Source: Malus domestica
Lineage: Eukaryota; Streptophyta; Magnoliopsida; Rosales; Rosaceae
Length of the DNA stretch: 64,000 nucleotides
Assembly (NCBI RefSeq): GCF_042453785.1
Contig: NC_091669.1
Coordinates: 33,249,001-33,313,000 of the forward strand
Direction: 5' to 3'
In this document: positions 20,101 to 32,100 of the stretch, piece after piece
Position numbering within the stretch: position 1 is the first letter of the stretch
How the letters are laid out: each line of letters starts with the position of its first letter
The notes under the pieces: generated by a model
Databases searched by the model: none
What the model saw: the letters and a program-made list of their open reading frames with translations, nothing else
What the model was told of the DNA's origin: nothing
Program-made: the position numbers and the translations under genes

Positions 20101-22780
20101 AATATGCGAAAATACCTTAGCCAGCTAAGTGTAGTCCAATCGGAAGCTCTTATGTCACGCCCCGACCCCGACCTAGGCCCAGGATTGACACGTGACGTCA
20201 CTAAATACTCGAACATCCAATATACCCTACATCTAGGACATGAAATAAGACCACTCAAGGTTCAAATTTCATAATAATTTTTCGTAAGCTTTATGGCTGC
20301 ATCTAACCTTCTCGTTATACTGCCTACGTACCCTCAATAGGGATCAAGCCATTCGTAGTTCACCACTCACAAAATCAAAGGTTTACCACACTCAGTTTAG
20401 ACAGAAAAGTATAGCATTCATCCATCATTTATTATAACCTGACAGCATGCAATTCCTGGACTCAGGCTACATAACAAACCCCCATGAAAATCATGATTTC
20501 TCTTCCATCGAACATATAAATCATTATGTCTCATCACATCGCCATTCACAACATACGTCATATTTAAGAACCGACGAAGCATAAACCGTTCTCTGGCCAC
20601 AGTAATTAACTAATTTGATCAAAATACTAACAATCATTTCCATATCTTCTAAATTCATACTTTATTAAATCATAATCGAATCGTAGAAAATCCCGAAGGA
20701 GTCACCCAAACGTCCAACATCTTTTCTAACTCAATTCACAAGATTCTTGAAACCATTGACATAAATATATATAAAACTAAGGCTAGAGTGACCCAGTTAA
20801 GCCAAGCCTACTTCTCCAAATAATGGGATTTCAGACCACTTTACGAAATCCAACAATCTCGGGTTTCGGACCACTCCACGGAACCAAATTGAATATGATC
20901 GTCTATCAAATGTACCAAGTACAACTAATTATCATTCCTCTAGAATGCGTATGGTCCCCCATCGTAGATATACCAAGCAGAACCATAGGTATAATCTCGT
21001 CGTGCAAGCAATGATCACCCATTGCGGATACACCAAGCATGATCATCCCTGAATACATATGGTCCCCCATCATGGATATACCAAGCAGGACCACATCCTA
21101 GCTCTAGGTAGTGATCACCCATTGCGGATATACCAAGCATAATCACCCCTAACAGTCCCCTATCGCAGATAGACCAAGCAGGATTGTATCATATAACTCT
21201 AGGTAGTGATCACCTCTAAGTGTGTGTGTGTGGCCATACCAAGATACAATGATCGCCTATCGCGGATTAACCAAGCACGATCCATATAAAATATGGTCCC
21301 CTATTGCGGATTAACCAAGCGGGACCACTAGTGACCCCCTATAGCGGATTGACCAAGCAGGGTCTTGGTCTCCTACTAGCCCTCAATTTGACGAACATTT
21401 CAATACACACGTCAAATCACATAAAATAAACAATCATATAACAATATAATGTCATTATTACGTAATCGAGGTGCACATCAATCAAGGAGACACGTCATCA
21501 CGATGACCCCATCAAGCTCTATAACATCTCAACCACACTCTAAGATCAGTAGCACGCTGGAAGAACTCAAGCTAGTTGACTGAAAAGTCAACCATTGACC
21601 ATGGTCAAGAGTAGGGTCCACGACCCTAGAAATCTAAATTGGAAGATCTGCCTATCAGATTCTTGATCTGTAACTTCCCAAAGTCCACATTATGTTTCTA
21701 GAACAACATACTAAAATTTCATTACGATCCGATAGTCGGATCTCCGTCAATTTCAAATTCAAGTGGCGGTTGACATTTAATTTTACAAACTTAGAAATCC
21801 AATTAGTGAAGATCCGTACGTCGGATTCCCGATCCGTAAGTTTCTATAATACACAAATATTATGTTCTATCACGCATTACGGTTTGGTGACAATCTAACG
21901 GTCGGATTGTTGATTCATATTTTGACCAAGTAAGGTATCGTAATGAAACTAAGTCCAAACTATCAAATTACGTCATACGGTTATCAATTATGAAATCAAG
22001 GAATCTATTTGAACTTAAAAGGACATTGTCGGCCCACTAGCCAGGCCGCCGCCGCACGTGGCGGTCGGCTGCCCCAACTTACCGGAAAAATTCAATTATT
22101 TTTAAAAATTACCAAAATTTACAAAGATGAAGATCTCAATGAGGGGAGTAATTTTCATACATGTGGCTAAGGCCAATTTGTCCTGGAAGTAGCCTGAAAA
22201 TGCCTCGATCCATCGGATGGCCGGAAATTAGAGAACCTCGTCGTTCCCTCATCGGAGGTCCGATGACTGAGATTCTTGTCGGGTTTTGCTCCTGAAAGGA
22301 AGGGCTACCAACTCCATGTAGAGCGCCACCATGATCGTTGCCTGAAAAGAAGGTTGTCTCTCTAGGTTTCCTGGCGAGCCGTAAGGGTCTCACGCTCTAT
22401 TTGTCCAACATGGTAATCCACAGGTGGAATTGAGGTGAGAGATCGACTGGGTTCGAAGTAAGGAGCATTTTGGCACCGGTCCCGTCGTTAACGATGGCCG
22501 AAATAGGGATCTAGGATCGGGTCGGGTCGGCGGGTTACATGGGATTCGGATTAGCCCGTCATTTCCTCTCTCATTTCCCCTCCTTTTTTACTTTTTCTTT
22601 TTTTTTTGATTCGTTGCCCCCCCCTTTTCTCTCCCGCACTCTCTCCTTTCTCCCCTCTCCCTTGCTGCCACTCAATAATACAAATACGTGGATTATAACA
22701 GTGAAATCCAGGAACGAGATTTCACAACTTAGATCCAAGGCATAGGGTTTGACAAAAGGATTTCAAAGATGTTCTGACCC
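20100..22780. repeat. Large repeated segment, probably LTR-derived, with internal minisatellite
   Basis: From about 20153 the sequence begins 'tgtcacgccccgaccccgac', a start typical of long plant gypsy-type LTRs. It continues through a tandem-repeat array (20940-21370), several related 'cggatt'/'gatccgt' segments (21600-21920) and a pyrimidine tract (22560-22670). No polyprotein is present, and I find neither a second copy nor a confident target-site duplication. A solo or broken LTR is an inference. Confidence 0.45.
20940..21370. repeat. Minisatellite, about 10 degenerate units of 30-45 bp
   Basis: The units share 'cccatygcggatataccaag' followed by 'cagga' or 'catga' and are spaced 30-60 bp apart. 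Alternating 'ggtccc' and 'gatcac' starts suggest a higher-order dimer. Short frames across it are repeat translations. Confidence 0.85.
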
Positions 22781-23535
22781 ATATTAAGAGACAGGGCCCC
22801 CATTGACCTTTTGTTTAAGATTCACTAGGGAAGGACATGCAGTTCAGACTAAGAAGGAAAGCCCCTTATGGGTGGCACATTGCGACAAAAAAAATTCTTA
22901 AACCCGAAATGAGGGAGTGTGAATGAACAAACATGCATACAATCATACTTAAAGGAATAAGCTTGGAATGGTATTAAGAACCGGAGACCATTCCAGATGA
23001 GAATCATCACTTTTTAAATCCTTAATCTGACTAATGCATCATAACAAGTTCAGAGTAAAAGATTTTTCATGGGTTTTGGCCCTAGTGTTGGAGTAGGGTG
23101 GTATTTCAAATATTGCAATGAAAATATTTATAAACACTAAATTTGGGAGATAACATTTTTCCAAACTAAAGTTATCGAGGGGGGGGGGGCTTAGAGCTAT
23201 GTCCGCGCCTATAAGCTTATTTGTGTTTTTCTTTGTTACTTATTACTCCGAAGTTGGTTTACGTTGGAGAGATTGTAGGACAAGAAATTTATTCCGTGTT
23301 TAGGAAACAAATGATGAAAAGTTCTCAGTATTTTACTCTAACAGGATTAATGACTTGATTAAAGTAATGTTTAACAAAATGTGTAAACAGATGTTTATTA
23401 CATAGAATAATCAAATTAAGTCCCATTAATAGGGCAAAAAAAGTACAATATTAAGGGAGACACGCCCTCACCCCTAGCACACAATTTATCTAAGAAGGGT
23501 GTTCTTTCTTTTGTAATAGAGATCCATGTTATTCA
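22781..23535. other. Intergenic DNA with a poly-G run
   Basis: No gene is recognised. A run of about 10 G lies near 23181-23190. Confidence 0.5.
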
Positions 23536-23760
23536 GGCTTGTCCAACTTACTTTACGAAGATACTGAGAGGGCACCAATTAAGAAGCACCCACGGAAGAA
23601 TCTCGACACTTTGCTCAAGTTAAACCCGTATACAAAGACTGCAAGAAGGATGTTGCTTTTGGCTATGGAGCAGAGTATGAGGACTATAAGACCCGATAAG
23701 GGAAGGAAGCTCACTATTGAAAGGTTAATGCTCACTCTTACTTCCTCTACAAATTCTTGA
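23536..23760 (+). pseudogene. RPL4: Ribosomal protein uL4 (RPL4) C-terminal fragment
   Basis: The frame contains 'RAPIKKHPRKNLDTLLKLNP' and 'YTKTARRMLLLA', matching the eukaryotic RPL4 C-terminal pattern of a 'PLKNLN..LKLNPYAKTA(R/K)RM.LLAE' segment. Similarity fades after 'KGRKL', and the rest of the roughly 400-residue protein is missing. No intron or neighbouring RPL4 exon is seen. It is a decayed, probably retro-copied fragment. Confidence 0.7.
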
Positions 23761-25176
23761 TAACAACGAATAGGGGTGGTGCAAATTTTTTGGCTACATA
23801 TCTTAATCATTGAAGACTCAAAGTGAGGAATGGATACGAGAGGTGGAATATGACAGAAGCTAAGGAAGGCCATGCTTTGATTCGAATTTTGGAAAAGAGA
23901 AGTTAGAAGAAAGGAAACAGAACCACGCTATTTAAAGAAGATTCTCTGAATAATCTCACCGTATTTTGGAACGCCTTACCTCGAGATTCGTGTGACCAAA
24001 AGCTAAAGCCGTTCATTAATATAAAGAGCTGCTTCTTGTTTATTGTGCACACAAAACATGACACTCCTCATCATTGTTGTCTTCCCGCCACAGCTTTTGA
24101 GGTAGCACATATGAATCTGGAACGTACAATTTGCGAGTTACGGAGTCAAATTACCACGTGTCAGGAGAATTTAAATGGAATGAATGCGGATTTACTTTGA
24201 AAGGCATGGTCTTTCATAACTATCCATCATCGAATGGAACAATCTTTTCAGATACATAGTTAGGGGCAATTGTGGGACCATGATTTTCTACGCCAAAGTA
24301 ATACGTATATCCCAGAAATCTAGTCATGGACTCAACAATCTCTATAGTATAGCCATCAAACCATATCATCTTGCTACCATCATTTTCTTCCGGATAAGTG
24401 GGCGAAGTCCATCGACTTCATTAAGATAGGCCATTCTTGTTCCGCAAGACACGAAAACATGATCCGGCATGGAATTAACCAGGTTTCCTATATTCTTGAA
24501 ATTCCTACAATATAGGGATTTTAGTGTGTGCTGTAAGTAATCACACTCTTAAAAGAATGCAATATCTACTCCTAGATATCCTCTGTGATTCTCTCAGTTT
24601 AATACAGATTATATCTTCTAAAAGGACTCTCTCTCGACTAGTATAAATACACCATTTTAGGATTCATCTCTGGTAACACAATTATCGCATACTCTATTCT
24701 CATGCCTACTACTTGAGTCTCATATATTGCTTCAGCACCCTGTTGGTGCCAAGGTCACTTTACGATTTTTTTATTATTTTACATGTAGTCGAGTTTGTGC
24801 ATTTCCTTCCCCACGGTGATGTGTGAATTTGGTTCCAACGTTGAACTTTTTTATTTACAATATTCTTAAACCGATTTAACCAAACCCATTACCAATGGTT
24901 GGATATGGTTCAGTTTCAATGATAGTATTCGTCAAAACCAAATTAAATTAAACAGTTGAATGCTTATTAATTCAATTTTATTTTTAATATCAAACAGACT
25001 CGAACCGAAGTCATCCCTAATTAAAATGGCCTAATCTAATTATATGGGATGGCCCAAGTAGGTCAACTGTCCTTTTTTTGGACAACAGACCACATGGAAG
25101 TCAGGATCCTCAATCAATATGTCAAATTATTCATTTCCTTTATATATTACTAGTGGTCAGCAATAAATATAAAACA

Positions 25177-25214
<38 letters not shown>

Positions 25215-25372
25215 TTATTTTTTTCTTGTTTCAATAGGATACCTGTTTCTGTTTTTTCCAAAGACTCTGTTCCTTCTTGTTGCTTATAAAAGCTGGGTGG
25301 GTTTGGTTTGGTTTCCAACTTGCAAGAATATATCTGGTTTCCAACTTGCAAGAATATATCTGAAGCAAAAAC
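23761..25372. other. Intergenic region upstream of the Nudix gene, with unassigned coding-like debris
   Basis: On the minus strand about 24490-24235 reads as a broken coding sequence: 'MPDHVFVSCGTRMAYLNEVD' in one frame, then 'MTRFLGYTYYFGVENHGPTI' after a frame change, ending in a stop. I do not recognise the family. A (TA)n microsatellite lies at 25175-25216. The Nudix promoter should be in the last few hundred bases. Confidence 0.4.
25311..25363 (+). repeat. 26-bp tandem duplication in the Nudix 5' leader
   Basis: 'tttccaacttgcaagaatat' plus 'atctg' occurs twice back to back just before the ATG at 25373. The two units are identical, so the duplication looks recent. Confidence 0.85.
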
Positions 25373-26567
25373 ATGGTAGCTGTGATACCTCAAGAAAACA
25401 CGGTTGCTGCTTTGGTATCTCGCACTGGAAGGCATATGCAGCGTTACAGCAAAGGTCGTCGCCAAGTTGTCGGGTTAGTCTCTCTCTCTCTCTGAACTTG
25501 TATATCTACTGCATTACTTGTTATTGAAGAGCCTTCTTCTCCAATTCTCTTTGTTCCGAGTTCAAATCCTCTTCCCTCCATTTAGTATAGCTTAGACAAA
25601 TAATATCGCTTGTAATCAGTAAAAGAGATTGATGCTTTTGGTTACTGATGGAGCTTTTTCCTTTTGTACTATTTGTGCAGATGTATTCCATATAGATATA
25701 AAGCTTCAAAGCAAACTTCCTTAAAGGATGATGCACAAGAACTTGAAGTCCTTGTCATTAGTTCACAGAAGGGCAAGGGGATGCTCTTTCCAAAGGTACC
25801 CTGATTTTCTTTTCAATCACATTAATGATGATTTGTTGCAGTAATTAGTTCAGTTTAAATCATACAAACTTTTCAATTAATCCATAACAGGGAGGGTGGG
25901 AACAGGACGAATCCAAGGAAGGGGCAGCGTCGCGAGAGACGCTAGAGGAAGCAGGAGTACGAGGACTCATTGGGGTTAGTGATGATCTTCCTTGTTACTT
26001 AGTTAAGAATAATGCTTTTTGTACCATATTTACTCACTACCTTGCTAATCACCTCTACTATGATAGAGGCGGATCCTATTAGTGGTCAGTAAATGTCGTC
26101 CAAATAGCAATATGCGTTAGCTGATTAGCTAGCTTGTTACAATTAACCTGGGAAATATCATAATTTTGATGTTCTTGTTATCTTTTTTGCAGTGTGAATT
26201 GGGTAACTGGAGTTTCAAGAGCAAAAGCCATGATTCTTTCTATGAAGGCTACATGTTCCCTTTACTTGTTCAGGAGCAGTTAGATTTCTGGCCAGAAAAG
26301 AACCTCAGGCAAAGAATTTGGGTATGTTTTTATATGTGCATGTTTAATTTTATCAATTAATTTATCCAATTAATAGATATAATTGCTGATTCAATTTGGA
26401 AATAATTGTGAAAATAGATGAATGTTGAAGAAGCAAGAGAAGTCTGTCAGCATTGGTGGATGAAAGAAGCTTTGGATAGATTAGTAAATCGACTAACAAC
26501 TCAGCAACAAAAGCATCAAGGCCCTCTTCTTGAATCTAGGACGGAAAATCTGTTGGCATGTATATAG
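25373..26567 (+). CDS. NUDT17/18: Nudix hydrolase, NUDT17/18 group, 5 exons
   Basis: Exons 25373-25473, 25681-25795, 25891-25974, 26193-26321 and 26418-26567 give 192 aa with consistent phases and GT-AG introns. The Nudix box GX5EX7REUXEEXGU is complete at about residues 73-95: G73, E79, R87-E88, E91-E92, G94. These residues bind the metal that cleaves a nucleoside diphosphate linked to another group. The N-terminal 'SRTGRHMQRYSKGRRQVVGC' and C-terminal 'LRQRIWMNVEEAREVCQHWW' are typical of the plant NUDT4/12/13/17/18/21 clade. Members hydrolyse polyphosphate-type substrates or are of unknown substrate, and many are predicted mitochondrial. The individual orthologue cannot be fixed without a tree. 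The ATG is the first in frame after a tandem-duplicated leader. Confidence 0.92.
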
Positions 26568-27450
26568 AAAAAGTGCTTTTGGAGAAGTGCTTATGGAGAT
26601 AACAGTATTGCTTTTTCCTCTTAGACAAAAAGCATTTAGGCAGAGTACTCTCCTATAGGTTCAAACAAGCAAGAAAAAGGCTACAACTGAAAATCATTAG
26701 CTTCTTGTTTTTGTTCTGCTGAATTCTAATCCAGATAATTTTGTCACAATCATGTTGGTTGAAGCTAAAAAATCTGAGCAAGATTGTTTCAAATAATAAA
26801 ACGTTTCATTTTTTTCGCAAATTTGTTCGTTGCTTGAATAATCCATGGACTTTTTGAGCTTGAATTATGTCAAGGGGAATGCAAAAAATAAAAAAAATAA
26901 AAATAAAAATAAATAAAAGAACTCTTTCATCAAATGAAGTCTTGTGAAAAAAAATGACCGTTCATTACCTTAATTTCCAGTACTCTGTCCTGAATTGCCT
27001 GTAATTTACTGGGAATTTCACTTCCGTCTTTGTACTAAAGTGAAATCAAAATGGAGCTACAAGGACAAAAGTCACAAAACTGAAGGGCATAACAATATCA
27101 ATACAAACACCAGTCTGAAAAAATACTAACGAAACAATGGATCATTGTCACATACTTATAACCCTTAGAACATCCACCCGTAACTTAAATACTAAGATAT
27201 CCGTAGCTCCGAAAACTATAGAGTAATTATCCTAATTCATTCTGCATTAAATAATTATTTGGTGCCACTATTTGGCCCGCCCTTCGCGGGACTGTGTAGA
27301 GAGTCTGTAGACATCATCTTCTACGCATATCAGGGATATGCTCCATATAGTGCTAGTAATCTCATTAGAAGTTTGTACCCAAAACTATAGACCTGAACTT
27401 TAGACTATGCATACACTCAACAATCATAAGAGGCAATTTGGCATTTAGAA
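26568..27450. other. Nudix 3' region and intergenic DNA
   Basis: The 3' UTR should fall in the first 200-300 bp ('caaataataaaacg' near 26791 is a possible poly(A) signal context). The rest is AT-rich with an A-rich run at 26884-26920. No gene is recognised. Confidence 0.5.
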
Positions 27451-28497
27451 AAATCAACGTTCATAGTATTAAGCTACCTTTTGCAACTTCTTTATAAACT
27501 CATGGAGCTGGCTTTCTTTGACTTTTCACCCTTTCCTCCTCACCGTCATCAAGGTCGATAACTAATTTAACCAATTCTGCATTTCTTTGAAACCAGTTTT
27601 TCTTTGATTTTTCCTGAAAAAAAATGAAAATAAGCTCAAACATTAGTAAAGCAGAGTGCACAAGACCCATCAGCAGAAGCTCTAGCAGTTCTACCACTTC
27701 TGTGAGCATCAACCTAGTGGGAAAAAGAAACGATAAAAGTAATTCTCCAGTCAGAAAATGTAAGGGCCGCAACAAACACGGTGCAAAGCATCCAAATGTT
27801 TGCTTCTGCTGAATGGGGAAGCTGGAAGTGAACAACAGTTCGAACACCAGGAATATCCAGGCCTGTTGCAGCAGCATCATCGGCCACAAGTACACCATGC
27901 ATGTTCATTTCTCCAAAAACGATCAATTGCCTGCATTCAGCACGGCGATAAGTAGAGTGGTGTTAAATCTATTTAAAAATAAAAAAGAATAATGGAAAGT
28001 CAACCAAAGATTGACTATCCAAAAAAGGAATTACCACAGTCCAGTCTACTTCACTTTTCAGAATTATACATATTTCAGATTTCATACTCAAATGTATGAA
28101 TGAAAGTATATGCATGAACAGAGAGTTAATTTCACACAATTCAATGAAAAAACACATTCAGGGAATCATACTCAATGACAAAGTCGGTAAGGCGAATTGA
28201 ATTTTCACAAGAAAGAGTTCCACATGCCAGATAATAGATGAACAGTTGGAAGGCACATACTCAACAAATGACTCCACAAGCTTATTTGCCAAGATGGTTG
28301 TATTTGTCAGATCGATGACCGCAACATTGTCTCTCATCCCTGCTCGCTCACTTAGAACTTCTACAGAATTCACCCTGTCAGACATTGATTGGTTTGACTT
28401 TAGTGAACTACACTTCATCTTCTTACGAAAATCATGAGAAAGTGTTATCGTAGTAGAGAAAACAAATATCTGTCGTTTCTTCCTCTGGAAGCTGGAC

Positions 28498-28502
28498 AAT
28501 GC
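28498..28502. repeat. Left target-site duplication of the copia element (AATGC)
   Basis: AATGC at 28498-28502 is repeated at 33799-33803 directly outside the two LTRs. Removing the element and one copy restores the helicase reading frame across the site. Confidence 0.95.
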
Positions 28503-29102
28503 TGTTGGTATATGGTCCAGCCCATGATCAATGTTCTAGATTTATTCTAGTAAGCAAGAGATGAGGCTGGAGCTTGCTAGACAATTCTAGCATGTTATTA
28601 AGTTGATGGAAGAAGCTAGAGAGTACTAGCTTCCTTGGTTGCAAATGGAAAGATCTAGAAGCCACACTTTTGTGGCTAGTCTAGATCTTTCTATGCTAGA
28701 GGTTTGAAGAATACACTAGAAACTAGTAGAATGCCAAACCCTCACCTATAAATATGGGTGTGATGTTGTAGTGAACCAACAAAACCAAGAGAGAGTGAGT
28801 AGCAAAGGATCAAGTCCAAAGCTAGAGTTCCACTCCAAGAGTGAGAGTGAGAGTGTTCCACTACACATTGTGTGAGTGAAGTTTAGTGTTATAGAAAGTT
28901 TGTGTCATACTTTCTTGTATCCATCAAGCCTTGTCTTTGGCTTGGTAAGACTACTCTTGTTGTACTCATATTCTTCATATAGTGAAGATTAATCCTCGTT
29001 TGGTGGACGTAGGCATAAATTGCCGAACCACATAAATTCTTGGTGTCCATTTTCTACTTTACCTTGTGCATTCTCTATCTTGTAGTACCGACATTCCTAA
29101 CA
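28503..29102 (+). repeat. Copia 5' LTR (600 bp)
   Basis: Starts TGTTGG and ends CTAACA. It contains a TATA-like 'cctataaatatggg' at about 28745-28758, which should drive the genomic RNA. It has one extra T (in 'agatttattctag') compared with the 3' LTR. Confidence 0.95.
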
Positions 29103-29117
29103 AGTGGTATCAGAGCC
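29103..29117 (+). other. Copia primer-binding site (initiator Met tRNA)
   Basis: AGTGGTATCAGAGCC directly follows the 5' LTR. TGGTATCAGAGC is the standard plant copia complement of the initiator-methionine tRNA 3' end. Confidence 0.92.
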
Positions 29118-29137
29118 CGGTTGGCTCGTACTGCGAG

Positions 29138-32100
29138 ATGGAAGGAAGTGGCACTATGATCAAACTCACCAACTCCAATTGGGTAACATGGAAGCCAAGG
29201 ATGGAGGACATTCTCTATTGCAAGGATTTGCATGAGCCAATTGAAGGAGATGCCGCTAAGCCCGAGAGCATGTCCGATGCCGAGTGGAAGAAGATGAATC
29301 GCAAGGCTATTGGCACAATTAGACAATGGGTGGATGATAGTGTTTTTCACCATGTGTCTAATGAAACCAATGCTCGCGAGTTTTGGACGAAGCTTGAGTC
29401 CTTGTTCGAGAAGAAGACCCCAGCCAAGAAAGCCTTCTTGATCAAAGAGCTCATCAATGTGAAGTACAAGGATGGTTTAAGTGTAGCAGAACACTTGAAC
29501 AATTTCCAGAATATCATCAACCAGTTGGCTACTATGAAAATGACGATCGAGGACGAGCTACAAGCGCTCTTGTTACTTGGATCCTTGCCAGACAGTTGGG
29601 AGACCTTTGTGGTGAGTATAAGTAACTCTGCTTCTAATGGTGTTCTTACTCTTGATAATGTTAAAAATAGCATGCTCAATGAAGAAACAAGGAGAAAGAC
29701 TTCTGGCACAGATAGCAGCCAAGTATTTGTCACAGAGAACCGCGGAAGAAGCAAGAGTAGAGGGCCTAGAGGTCATGGCAGGAGTCCTAGCCGATCCAAG
29801 TCAAGGTTCAGGGGTGCATGCCACCATTGTGGCAAAGAAGGCCATATGAAGAAAAATTGTCGAGTTTGGAAGAGAGAGCAAAGGGAAGGAAACAATCAGA
29901 AGAAAGATGATACTGGCAATACCACCGCTGTCATATGTGGTGATGTACCAGAAATATTGTCTGTTGGTGAATGTCTGCATATGGGCAACTCTGACAGAGA
30001 CATTGAATGGATCTTTGATAATGGAGCTTCCTTCCATGCTACGTCCAAACGGGAGTTCTTCAGTACATACAAAGAAGGTGACTTTGGCATAGTGAAGATG
30101 GGGAATGAAAGCTATTCCAAAATTCTTGGAATTGGTGATATCTGCTTAAGAACTAATCTCGGCTGCCAATTGATGTTGAAAGATGTGAGACATATTCCTG
30201 ATATACGTCTCAATCTGATATCCATCGGTACCCTTGATCGACAAGGATATTATCACCATATTGGCGAAGGAAAATTGAAGCTTACTAAAGGCTTAATGGT
30301 GGTAGCAAGAGCACGACTTTGTTGTACGTTGTACCGGTCAAATGCCAAGGTTTTGAAAGGTGAGTTGAATGCTGTGGAAGACTCATCTCTAGACTTGTGG
30401 CATAAGAGGCTAGGCCACATGAGCGAGAAAGGCCTACAAGTTTTGGCAAAGAAGTCTCATATTCCCTTTGCCAAAGGTACGTCGTTAAACTCTTGTGAGC
30501 ATTGTTTATTCGGAAAACAAAGAAGAGTTAGTTTTTCTGTTCCATCTACAAAGAAAGGAAACTTGTTAGATCTTGTTTATTCAGATGTGTGTGGTCCCAT
30601 GGAAGTCGAGTCACTTGGAAGAAATAAATATTTTGTTACTTATATTGATGATGCTTCACGAAGGGTGTGGGTGTATTTGTTGAAATCCAAAGACCAGGTG
30701 TTTCAGACATTCCAGGAGTTCCATGCCATGGTGGAGAGGGAAACTGGGAAACCTCTCAAGTGCCTTCGTAGCGACAACGGCGGCGAGTACACATCTCACC
30801 AGTTTAGAGAGTATTGTGTAAAACATGGCATACGTCATGAGAAGACAGTTCCTGGAACTCCACAACATAACGGTGTTGCTGAAAGAATGAACCGAACCAT
30901 CATGGAGAAAGTCAGGTGTATGTTGAGGACTGCAAAGTTATCTAAGCAGTTCTGGGGTGAAGCTGTAAGGACAGCCTGCTATTTGATCAACCGATCTCCA
31001 TCAGTACCATTAGGTCTTGATGTTCCAGAGAGAGTATGGACTGGTAATGATGTGTCTTACTCTCATCTGAAGGTGTTTGGTTGCAAAGCTTTTGTGCATG
31101 TGCCCAAAGAGCAGAGATCGAAGTTAGACTACAAAGCTACACCGTGCATCTTTCTTGGTTATGGCAGTGAAGATTTTGGTTACAGATTATGGGACCCATA
31201 CCAGAAGAAGTTTATCCGAAGTAGAGACGTGGTCTTTTATGAAGATCAAACAATTGGGGATTCGGATAAAGAGGCACAACCAGATGGCGCAGTCAGAGGA
31301 GTTGATCCATTAGCTTCAGATGAAGAAAGTCACGATGACATCCCTGAAGCAACTGCCAATGAAGTGCCTGCAGAATCAGATAATGCTGATCAAGAGGAGC
31401 CTGATCAAGATGTGCCAGACCATGAGATTGCTGATCAGGGGGAGCCTAGTCAAGAAGAGCAGATTCAAGGAGAATCCAATCAGGGGGAGCCTCTAGCCCC
31501 GCAAGAGAATGAAGATCAGGTCAGAAGATCCAGCAGAAGTCGAAGACCGTCTACCAAGTATTCTTCATCAGAGTATATCATGTTGACTAATTATGGAGAG
31601 CCCGAAACTTATGAGGAGGCCAGAGCTCATAACGACAGTGATAAATGGATGAAGGCAATGGAGTCAGAGATGGATTCCTTATTAAAGAATAATACCTATG
31701 AGCTGGTGGAGCTTCCAAAGGGCAGAAAAGCATTGAAAAACAAGTGGGTGTTCAAATTGAAAAATGACGACAACATGACAAGGTACAAGGCTCGTTTGGT
31801 TGTCAAAGGTTTTGGTCAAAAGAAAGGAGTTGACTTTGATGAGATTTTCTCACCGGTGGTGAAGATGACTTCCATTCGAGTTATCCTTGGTATGGCAGCA
31901 AGCATGGATCTTGAGCTCGAGCAGTTAGACGTTAAAACTGCATTTCTCCACGGTAACTTAGAAGAGGAGATATATATGGAGCAACCCAAAGGCTTTGAAG
32001 TCAAGGGTAAAGAAACTTTGGTGTGCAAGCTCAAGAAAAGCTTATATGGTCTTAAGCAGGCTCCGAGACAGTGGAATAAGAAGTTCAACTCATTCATGGT

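Noticed and set aside
20940-21370. Possible CRISPR array or zinc-finger/LRR coding repeat
   Set aside because: Unit lengths vary and no long frame stays open; tandem DNA repeat only.
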